From: Prolixibacteraceae bacterium
GTDB lineage: Bacteria > Bacteroidota > Bacteroidia > Bacteroidales > Prolixibacteraceae
Length of the DNA stretch: 63,156 nt
Assembly: GCA_019163175.1 (NCBI GenBank)
Contig: JAFLKN010000044.1
Coordinates: forward strand, 1-63,156
Reading direction: 5' to 3'
Shown here one piece after another: positions 57,209 to 63,156 of the stretch (positions are counted from its first letter, which is position 1; every line of letters begins with the position of its first letter). The position numbers were made by a program, and so were the translations under genes. The notes beneath the pieces are model-generated. The model did not search any database, had not been told where the DNA came from, and saw nothing but the letters and a program-made list of their open reading frames with translations.

Positions 57209-57218
57209 AATTACAGTT

Positions 57219-57611
57219 ATGGAATGGGAAAGCTATTATTTGGAAGCAACTGATTATTATAAGGCAGCACTGGGCGCATCCACGAAAAACACACTTGGAA
57301 ATCTGGTTATTTACAATGTAGTTGCCATGTCTATTGAGAATTTCATGACCAGTATTTTAATGAAATCAGGCTTTATTCCTGAACATTCAAGCATCTCGTC
57401 GATGTATCGCGAGTTGAAGAAAAACCACAATGCACCGGAAGAGTTTCACGCCGAAGTTCGTTTTATGAACCGTTTCATGAATTTTTGTTCGCTTGAACCT
57501 ACTCCTGAAATTGTGCCAACCGATGATGAGATCAAAAGGATGGTGAGCTTTGCAACTTCGCTGAAAGATTGGACGAGTGATTATCTGGCAATTGAAAGTA
57601 AAACAATTTGA
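57219..57611 (+). CDS. Uncharacterised 130-residue nif-cluster protein
   Basis: Mostly helical, acidic protein starting MEWESYYLEATDYYKAALG, with an amphipathic middle (NVVAMSIENFMTSILMKSGFI) and MYRELKKNHNAPEEFHAEVRFMNRFMNF. The pattern recalls HEPN-like helical bundles, but the R-x4-6-H motif is not evident. Ten bases after nifV in the same direction, so it should be co-expressed with nitrogen fixation. Function unknown. Confidence 0.6.
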   Translation: MEWESYYLEATDYYKAALGASTKNTLGNLVIYNVVAMSIENFMTSILMKSGFIPEHSSISSMYRELKKNHNAPEEFHAEVRFMNRFMNFCSLEPTPEIVPTDDEIKRMVSFATSLKDWTSDYLAIESKTI

Positions 57612-57702
57612 CGTTTGTCTTTATGGTTTTAATAGCGAGAATATAGTGTCAATATGAAACTATTATAAACAAATAAAGTCAAAATGATATTATTTGATTC
57701 GA

Positions 57703-57714
57703 TATTTGCAAATA
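57703..57714. promoter_or_regulatory. Palindrome upstream of mop
   Basis: TATTTGCAAATA is perfectly palindromic and, with flanks, reads GATATTTGCAAATAGT, the same as the nifA upstream palindrome except for two missing central bases. It sits 44 bases before the mop start, a possible ModE- or nif-linked operator. Confidence 0.45.
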
Positions 57715-57757
57715 GTGGTATTATTGCCAAAATTAATTCACTTTAAAATTCAAGAAT

Positions 57758-58000
57758 ATGAAACTAAGTGCACGTAACCAACTTAAGGGTAAAATCCTGA
57801 AAGTTGACGAAGGATTAATCACATCAAAAGTAATGCTCGATTTGGGGAATGGAAATGTAATTTCTGCTATTATCTCGAAAGATGCGATTGCCGATTTGGA
57901 CCTGAAACCGGGCGATACTGCTTTTGCTATCATCAAATCGACCGAAGTCATTATCGGCACTCCCTGCGATTGTAAAAATGATAACTGTAAATGCCATTAA
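57758..58000 (+). CDS. Mop molybdate-binding protein with Cys-rich tail
   Basis: An 80-residue single Mop/TOBE domain: MKLSARNQLKGKILKVDEGLITSKVMLDLGNGNVISAIISKDAIADLDLKPGD, the hexameric molybdate-storing fold. Unlike usual ~68-residue Mop proteins it ends in CDCKNDNCKCH after a PC pair (Cys70, 72, 77, 79, His80), a metal-site-like tail. Its last ten bases overlap the modE start (57991) in another frame. Confidence 0.85.
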   Translation: MKLSARNQLKGKILKVDEGLITSKVMLDLGNGNVISAIISKDAIADLDLKPGDTAFAIIKSTEVIIGTPCDCKNDNCKCH

Positions 58001-58335
58001 CCATGATCGAAGTGGATTGTCATATTTCAATCAAAAAGGATGGAGCGGTCTTTATCAATCCATTGAAAACTCAGCTTCTTCAGGAAATCAAGAAGAATGG
58101 CAGTTTAAGTGGAGCCGCAAAAGAAATGGAAATCTCGTACCAGCATGTATGGACGATGATTGATGAAATGAACCGGATGGCGCCATATCCATTGGTTCTG
58201 AAACAGCGTGGAGGTGCAAATGGTGGAGGTACTTCTATATCTGAATACGGAGAGCGGATGCTTCGGGAATACCAGATCATTCAGGCTGAAATCAACAAAG
58301 TGGTTGCTCAAATTAACGTTGAAATCAACCTTTGA
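57991..58335 (+). CDS. ModE-like winged-helix regulator without Mop domains
   Basis: A 114-residue protein (start ATG 57991 or 58003) with the ModE N-terminal winged helix: QLLQEIKKNGSLSGAAKEMEISYQHVWTMIDEMN and RGGANGGGTSISEYGERML. The C-terminal molybdate-binding domains of E. coli ModE are missing, so sensing may come from the separate Mop protein encoded upstream. It should control molybdate uptake genes, perhaps through the 57703 palindrome. Confidence 0.85.
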   Translation: MPLTMIEVDCHISIKKDGAVFINPLKTQLLQEIKKNGSLSGAAKEMEISYQHVWTMIDEMNRMAPYPLVLKQRGGANGGGTSISEYGERMLREYQIIQAEINKVVAQINVEINL

Positions 58336-58390
58336 TTTTTTTTGAATATCGTTATCTAAATTAGTTTATATCGAAAAATAACTCAAAAAA

Positions 58391-58433
58391 AGTCCGGAAC
58401 TCAATCGCTGCAAATGATCATGAATTCCGGACT
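58391..58433. terminator. 9-bp hairpin before the porin gene
   Basis: AGTCCGGAA (58391-58399) and TTCCGGACT (58425-58433) pair perfectly around 25 bases. It lies in the 139-base gap between modE and the porin. An A-run precedes it, so on the - strand it resembles a terminator; on the + strand it could be an untranslated-region structure. Confidence 0.4.
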
Positions 58434-58474
58434 ATTAAAATTCAATAAAATTCTAACGCTTAAAAGTACAAAAA

Positions 58475-59773
58475 ATGAGAAAGGTTTACGCATTAGCGAT
58501 CCTTGGATTGCTTTTTTTGCTCAGTTTTTCAGAAAGCTATGGGCAAACGACCATTGATGCCGAGTTTCGGCCACGTTCAGAGTTTCGCCAGGGTTTTAAC
58601 CAGCCATTACCTGATACCCTAAAACCGGCATTTGTAACCATGCAACGTACCCGTCTGAATTTCAATTACAAAGGAGGTATTTTAAGTGCCCGCCTGACAT
58701 TACAGGATTCCCGGGTATTTGGCGAAACAAATACCCGGCAGCCGGCATCTGCAACAACAGGAAGTCTTGGAATTTACGAGGCTTGGTCGGAACTCTTACT
58801 GATGTCAGGAACCAGTTTTAAAATTGGTCGTCAGGGTGTGCAATTTGAAGATGGCCGTTTATTTAGTTTATCGAACTGGAGTAATACCGGTAATGCTCAC
58901 GATTTGGCTCAGGTCAGGTATTTTGCATTAGGCTTGGATGTACAGTTGGGATATGCATACAACAACCAGAAAGCTTACTTTGTCGACACCTCATATTATA
59001 GTGTAAGCTTGATGTATAAACAGTTGGCCTATTTGCATCTGACTAAAACAATTGTCCCGGGACTTGATTTAAGTTTGTTGGGTGTAGATGAAGGTTTCGT
59101 GACAAGTAAAAAGGATTTGGATTTGTATCATCGATACACAGCCGGAGGAACATTGTTATTAAAGAAAGATAAATTGCCCTTGGGGATTTTTGCGACAGGT
59201 TATTATCAGTTTGGTAAAAGTACGCCAACGGTAGATCTGAGTGCGTACTTATTAGCCATGAAAGCTACCTATGCTTTTACTGACAAAATTGGGGGGCTTG
59301 CCGGAATCGATTATTACTCAGGCTCTGAAAGCACTTTGGAAGCAACAAAAAACAACACCTGGAATAAATTGCTGTATGGAGTGAGCCATTCATTCAACGG
59401 CTATATGGAATACTGGGCAGCATTACCTAAAGGAGGTTTAGTCAATTACTTTGGCGGTGTTAATCTGACGTTAAGTAAAAAGTTAAGTTCCGAAATTACG
59501 TATTATGGGTTCAGCCTGGCAAAAGATATGAAAGTTGGGAAAGTAAATGTGGAGAAGAATCTTGGATCGGAAATAGATGTTGTTTTGAATTACAAATTTT
59601 CTCCTGAAGCGGCTATTCAGTTTGGATGGTGTACTTATATTGTGACCGATGGTACCGAAATGCTGAAATTCAAGTCAACTGCTGTTGATACCAAATTTCC
59701 GCAATATGCTTACCTGATGCTGACTATTCGGCCTCAGTTCTATAAAACTCCCGTAGTTGCAGAAAGCAAATAA
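58475..59773 (+). CDS. Outer-membrane porin (alginate-export-like beta barrel)
   Basis: A 432-residue protein with a signal peptide (MRKVYALAILGLLFLLSFSESYGQ) and alternating aromatic/polar strands (TIDAEFRPRSEFRQGF, RTRLNFNYKGGILSARLTLQDSRVFGE, FKIGRQGVQFEDGRL, VQLGYAYNNQKAYFVD) ending in a typical C-terminal strand (YAYLMLTIRPQFYK). Similar porins are annotated alginate_exp or DUF. Between modE and modA, it probably lets molybdate or other oxyanions through the outer membrane. 24 bases before modA. Confidence 0.75.
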   Translation: MRKVYALAILGLLFLLSFSESYGQTTIDAEFRPRSEFRQGFNQPLPDTLKPAFVTMQRTRLNFNYKGGILSARLTLQDSRVFGETNTRQPASATTGSLGIYEAWSELLLMSGTSFKIGRQGVQFEDGRLFSLSNWSNTGNAHDLAQVRYFALGLDVQLGYAYNNQKAYFVDTSYYSVSLMYKQLAYLHLTKTIVPGLDLSLLGVDEGFVTSKKDLDLYHRYTAGGTLLLKKDKLPLGIFATGYYQFGKSTPTVDLSAYLLAMKATYAFTDKIGGLAGIDYYSGSESTLEATKNNTWNKLLYGVSHSFNGYMEYWAALPKGGLVNYFGGVNLTLSKKLSSEITYYGFSLAKDMKVGKVNVEKNLGSEIDVVLNYKFSPEAAIQFGWCTYIVTDGTEMLKFKSTAVDTKFPQYAYLMLTIRPQFYKTPVVAESK

Positions 59774-59797
59774 TACATTAATTTTAAAACTCAGAAT

Positions 59798-60532
59798 ATG
59801 AAACGTATATTTATACTTATAGCTTTTTTCATTGCCATTTCGGCACAGGCACAAACTGTTAAAGTTGCGGCAGCAGCCAATCTCCGGTTTGTTTTCGAAG
59901 AAATTAAAGCCAGTTATGCAATTGCAAATCCCAAAACCACCGTAACGGCAAACTTTGGTTCGTCGGGTGCATTACTTCAGCAAATTATGAATGGGGCAGA
60001 ATTCGATATCTTTATGGCTGCCGACAATACATTTCCTGAAAAACTAAAGGATCAGGGTGCCGCTTCCGGAGAAATAAAAACTTATGCGTTGGGAAAACTC
60101 GTAATGTGGAGCAATACCGTTGATGTATCAAAAGGACTTGATATGTTGACCGATCCTTCGGTAAAGCGCATAGCCATTGCCAAACCTGAACTGGCACCCT
60201 ATGGAGACCGGGCCATCGAAGTCCTAAAGGCGGCAGGTTTGTACGATAAAGTGAAAGACAAGATCATTTATGCCGATAACATTTCGCAGACTGCCCAATT
60301 TGCACAAACCGGAAATGCCGAAGTCGCTTTTCTGGCTATGTCACTCACTTTAACTCCGGAAATGAAAGGTTCTGTATATCTTGTAGATCCGAAGTTATAC
60401 AAACCAGTTGAACAGGCGATGGTTTTGGTTAAAAGATGGAAGACCAATCCTGAAGCCGCAAAATTCATGAAGTTTGTTTTGAGCGAAGCATGTAAACCAA
60501 TCTTTGAGAAAAACGGGTATATTGTACCTTGA
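59798..60532 (+). CDS. modA: Molybdate-binding protein ModA
   Basis: A 244-residue periplasmic protein with signal peptide (MKRIFILIAFFIAISAQAQ). VKVAAAANLRFVFEEIKASY, NFGSSGALLQQIMNGAEFDIFMAADNTFP, VMWSNTVD, KPELAPYGDRAIEVLKAAGLYD and NISQTAQFAQTGNAEVAFLAMS are the ModA ligand-binding blocks. It captures molybdate for ModBC. Sits in the order porin-modA-(TH5)-double Mop-modB-modC. Confidence 0.93.
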   Translation: MKRIFILIAFFIAISAQAQTVKVAAAANLRFVFEEIKASYAIANPKTTVTANFGSSGALLQQIMNGAEFDIFMAADNTFPEKLKDQGAASGEIKTYALGKLVMWSNTVDVSKGLDMLTDPSVKRIAIAKPELAPYGDRAIEVLKAAGLYDKVKDKIIYADNISQTAQFAQTGNAEVAFLAMSLTLTPEMKGSVYLVDPKLYKPVEQAMVLVKRWKTNPEAAKFMKFVLSEACKPIFEKNGYIVP

Positions 60533-60588
60533 AAGCAAGGAAAGAGGAAAGAGGAAACAGGAATACGGACGAGTCAGGTAGTTGTTTT

Positions 60589-60720
60589 TACCCTGAAAGG
60601 GTTTAATATCAATAGCCCGGGGTAAAATGACGAAGGAATGACACCCCGGGTTAGGAAAGGAAGGATGTGACACCGTCCGCGTATAAACGTTTTTCAAGGT
60701 TAAACTCTTTCTTCGGACGG
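60589..60720 (+). repeat. Three-hairpin element TH5 (upstream of the double-Mop gene)
   Basis: Hairpin a ACCCTGAAAGGGTTT, spacer AATATCAATAG, hairpin b CCCGGGGT...ACCCCGGG, hairpin c CCGTCCG-N34-CGGACGG (60673-60679 with 60714-60720). It ends 50 bases before the next gene. Confidence 0.7.
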
Positions 60721-60770
60721 AATGGCATCTGCCTTTAAAATGGTATTAAAAAGAATATTAGGGATTGAAT

Positions 60771-61172
60771 ATGAATAAATTAACCGGAACAATATCAAAA
60801 ATTCAACAATCAGGAGCAATTCTCCTGGTGGATGTCGATGTCGATGGGCATAGCTTTTCAGCGATGCTTATCGAATCGGCAACCCAACCGGAATGGCTGC
60901 AAACTGGTAATATTATAGAATTGGTATTCAAGGAAACAGAAGTTTCGTTGGCCAAAAATCTTTCAGGAATAATTAGTATGCGAAACCGGATGAAATGCAC
61001 AGTTTTGCATATTGAACACGGAGAACTGCTGAGTAAGGTTAGTCTGAAATTTCAGGGATATACGATTACTTCAGCCATAACAACCCGGTCAGTCAATTCG
61101 CTTGACCTGAAGATTGGTGACGATGTGGAAGCGCTTGTCAAAGCCAACGAGGTTTCGTTGATGAAGAAATAG
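60771..61172 (+). CDS. Double Mop-domain molybdate-binding protein (ModG-like)
   Basis: A 133-residue protein (ATG 60771 preferred to the TTG two codons earlier) made of two TOBE/Mop repeats: MNKLTGTISKIQQSGAILLVDVDV...IIELVFKETEVSLAKN and ISMRNRMKCTVLHIEHGELLSKVSLK...VEALVKANEVSLMKK. Two-repeat Mop proteins (ModG type) store molybdate in the cytoplasm. It lies between modA and modB, inside the transport operon. Confidence 0.85.
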   Translation: MNKLTGTISKIQQSGAILLVDVDVDGHSFSAMLIESATQPEWLQTGNIIELVFKETEVSLAKNLSGIISMRNRMKCTVLHIEHGELLSKVSLKFQGYTITSAITTRSVNSLDLKIGDDVEALVKANEVSLMKK

Positions 61173-61301
61173 TCCGGAGAAGGGAGACCGGAGTCCGAAG
61201 TCCGAAGCTTACTCTTAACCCGAAACAAATTCGAATACCGAAGTCAGAAGTTGGGAGGCTGAGAAATTCATAATTCATAACTTATAATTCATCATTCAGG
61301 C
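61173..61301. other. Tandem-like gap before modB
   Basis: Short degenerate repeats: CCGGAGAAGGGAGACCGGAG, CCGAAGTCCGAAG and ATTCATAATTCATAACTTATAA. They resemble the AACTTG/CCAATAACG tandem stretches before nifH and nifN. No gene. Confidence 0.45.
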
Positions 61302-61982
61302 ATGGATCCTCAATTTGCACAAACCCTTTGGCTTACACTGAAACTGGCGGTTTCAACAACTGTCATTTTAATCCTGATTGGGTTGCCGTTTGCTTATTGG
61401 CTGGCTTATACCAAAGTCAGAATAAAACCATTGGTTGAGGCGTTGGTGAGTATGCCAATGGTTTTACCACCTTCTGTCATTGGCTATTACATGCTCGTAA
61501 TTTACAGTCCTCGCAATTGGTTTGGCGAATGGTTGGGGCGGGTGTTCGATGTTCGTCTGGCTTTTTCCTTCGAAGGAGTGCTGATTGCATCAGTTATTTT
61601 CAGTCTGCCATTTATGATTCAGCCACTGCACAATGGACTTCGAGCTTTGCCCGATAGTTTGCGCGAAGCATCCTATACGCTGGGAAAATCGAAAAGTGTT
61701 ACATTTTTCAGGGTCTTGCTCCCGAACATTAAACCATCAATTATTACTGCAGTGGCGCTAACTTTTGCGCACAGCATTGGCGAATTCGGGATTGTGCTAA
61801 TGGTTGGTGGAAACATGCCCGGCGAAACCCGGGTCGCTTCAATCGCCATTTACGACGAAGTTCAGGCGCTCAATTTTGAGGCGGCCAACCAATATGCCAT
61901 GATTTTATTCCTGACTTCGTTAATTCTGCTTACTATTATATATAGCATCAATAAAAAATACGACTCATGGAAAATGATGTAA
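61302..61982 (+). CDS. modB: Molybdate permease ModB
   Basis: A 226-residue inner-membrane permease with five to six helices. PLVEALVSMPMVLPPSVIGYYML is the first ModB signature, and LREASYTLGKSKSVTFFRVLLPNIKPSIITAVALTFAHSIGEFGIVLMVGGNMPGET holds the EAA loop and the conserved GEFG motif. Its end overlaps the modC start by sixteen bases. Confidence 0.93.
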   Translation: MDPQFAQTLWLTLKLAVSTTVILILIGLPFAYWLAYTKVRIKPLVEALVSMPMVLPPSVIGYYMLVIYSPRNWFGEWLGRVFDVRLAFSFEGVLIASVIFSLPFMIQPLHNGLRALPDSLREASYTLGKSKSVTFFRVLLPNIKPSIITAVALTFAHSIGEFGIVLMVGGNMPGETRVASIAIYDEVQALNFEAANQYAMILFLTSLILLTIIYSINKKYDSWKMM

Positions 61983-62854
61983 TCTTTATTGATGTTGAAA
62001 AGCGGATGCACACGGCAGATGGACCGATGAACCTCAAGGTTCAGACATCTATTGAGTCAGGTGAGCTGGTTGCTTTATTTGGACAGTCGGGAGCAGGTAA
62101 AACAACGCTGCTTCGGATTCTGGCCGGATTAATCAATCCTGATAAAGGAATTGTGAAATTCGGGAATACCATTTGGTTCGATTCTGAAAAACAAATCAAT
62201 ATCGTTCCACAGATGCGGAACATTAGCCTGATGTTTCAGGACTTTGCACTTTTCCCGAATATGACGGTAGAACAAAATATCCGGTTTGCGCAGCCTGAAA
62301 AGAATGAATCATCAATTAATGAGTTACTTGGCATTTTCGGCTTGACTGAATTCAGGAGCAGAAAACCCGGTAGCTTATCAGGCGGACAAAAACAGCGGGT
62401 GGCTTTGGCCCGCGCTCTGGCTCGAAAACCACAGCTATTACTTTTAGATGAACCGCTATCAGCCCTGGATGCTGAAATGCGAAACACACTTCAGGATGAA
62501 ATAGCCAAGGCTCACCTGCTATTGGGTGTTACTACTTTGCTGGTGAGTCACGATTTGAATGAGGTTTTTCGTATGTCCACCCAGGTAATCTACCTCGAAA
62601 AAGGTTTGGTAACCCGAATCGGAACCCCTGAAGAGGTGTTCTTGGATAATAGTATCAGTGGAAAAGTACAGATTACCGGACAAATTGCGCGAATAGATAA
62701 ACAAGACACTATATATATAGTAACAGTAATCTCCGGAAACAACCAGATTATTAAAGTCATTGCATTTGATAGTGACCTGGTAAACCTGAAAATCGGAGAT
62801 CGGGTAATGGTTTTCTCAAAGGCGTTTAATCCGATTATCAGCAAGTTAAAATAG
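61967..62854 (+). CDS. modC: Molybdate ABC ATPase ModC
   Basis: A 295-residue ATPase: Walker A FGQSGAGKTT near 40, Q-loop LMFQDFALFP, signature LSGGQKQRVALARALARKPQ, Walker B LLLLDEPLSALD, switch LVSHDLNEVFR. Residues ~230-295 form a TOBE/Mop regulatory domain (GKVQITGQIARIDKQD...VMVFSKAFNPI). It powers the ModB channel. Confidence 0.93.
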   Translation: MENDVIFIDVEKRMHTADGPMNLKVQTSIESGELVALFGQSGAGKTTLLRILAGLINPDKGIVKFGNTIWFDSEKQINIVPQMRNISLMFQDFALFPNMTVEQNIRFAQPEKNESSINELLGIFGLTEFRSRKPGSLSGGQKQRVALARALARKPQLLLLDEPLSALDAEMRNTLQDEIAKAHLLLGVTTLLVSHDLNEVFRMSTQVIYLEKGLVTRIGTPEEVFLDNSISGKVQITGQIARIDKQDTIYIVTVISGNNQIIKVIAFDSDLVNLKIGDRVMVFSKAFNPIISKLK

Positions 62855-63156
62855 AACAAAGGATATTCTATCCAATACGCTCATTCATTGAACTTGATTT
62901 TCGTTTGATTGTATTTTATCGGGAAGTCAAGACTGTCAGACCTCCTCGAAATCTATTTGAGATATTTGTTTGTAAAAAAAGCTTAAGCTTTCGATCATTT
63001 TTCGAGCGATTCCTGCTCGAAAAACTATTCCACAAAACCCATCAAAAATCCAATTTTGCTTCCTGTTTTCCTTATATGGCGCTATTTTTTAAGATTGGCC
63101 ATTATTTTTTCTGTTTAGGATGTTTTATAACAGTTTGATAATCAGAAAGAGTGAGA
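62855..63156. other. Right-edge stretch without a supported gene
   Basis: 302 AT-rich bases after modC. A 77-codon frame at 62905 has no family features and poor composition. Inverted AAGCTTAAGCTT near 62980 and TTTCGAGC/GCTCGAAA around 63000-63020 are visible, of uncertain meaning. Confidence 0.35.

Noticed and set aside
57700-57760. Sigma-54 promoter for mop (TGGTATTATTGCC)
   Set aside because: TGG and TGC are six bases apart rather than nine.
58340-58380. ModE box before the porin gene (CGTTATCTAAATTAGTTTATAT)
   Set aside because: It is AT-rich and loosely like the enteric ModE site, but the two halves are not symmetric.

Overview
This window looks like a chromosomal segment of an anaerobic, nitrogen-fixing member of the Bacteroidota, probably Bacteroidales/Marinilabiliales (a Prolixibacteraceae-like organism is my guess). 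The evidence is two type IX secretion sorting tails, a Y_Y_Y sensor kinase, a CE15 esterase, a GHL10 protein, few Shine-Dalgarno sequences outside nif, and a compact anaerobe-type nif set with nifI1 and nifI2 between nifH and nifD. No lineage assignment could be tested without a database.

Layout. (1) 1-10.8 kb is AT-rich accessory DNA arranged as cassettes. Three copies of a ~125-bp folded repeat (181-308, 6993-7116, 9376-9500), each bounded by TAAC...GTTA-type ends, separate a six-gene operon (PHP-ATPase, ABC importer, membrane protein, isochorismatase-like hydrolase), a two-gene pair (DUF4062-like protein and AlbA_2 ATP-binding protein) and decayed cassettes (a uracil-DNA-glycosylase-like pseudogene and a small broken ORF). 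No integrase lies in the window. (2) 10.8-20 kb is punctuated by degenerate remnants of the 3' end of a Bacteroidota-type serine recombinase, one abutting a tRNA-Asn-like 3' fragment. Between the remnants lie a frameshifted propeller sensor kinase, a fasciclin lipoprotein, a beta-helix protein and a BASS transporter. (3) 20-40.4 kb is host-like: an AraC-type regulator, a three-gene surface operon (collar-domain protein, 2715-residue LamG protein, 1003-residue cadherin-like protein), a CE15 esterase, GHL10, a GT2 and a DUF4056-like protein. (4) 40.6-62.9 kb is the nitrogen-fixation and molybdenum region: nifA, four unrelated or accessory genes, then nifH-I1-I2-D-K-E-N-B-fdx-V-orf130, followed by mop, a short modE, a porin, modA, a double-Mop protein, modB and modC.

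How it works together. NifA (GAF, AAA+, Fis HTH) should activate sigma-54 promoters; a TGG-N9-TGC match lies upstream of nifH. NifHDK is the Mo-type enzyme, with the P-cluster and FeMo-co ligands visible. NifE/NifN/NifB/NifV make the cofactor, and NifI1/I2 would switch the enzyme off. The mod genes feed molybdate: the porin lets it across the outer membrane, ModA captures it, ModBC imports it, Mop proteins buffer it and ModE senses it. A nearly identical palindrome upstream of both nifA and mop-modE suggests a shared regulator. Five three-hairpin elements occupy the nif/mod intergenic gaps.

The strongest candidates for something undescribed are the attC-like cassette array with its unusual operon, the chain of recombinase-tail scars, and the three-hairpin elements in the nif/mod operons. 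All function calls come from reading the sequence and remembered families; no searches were run.
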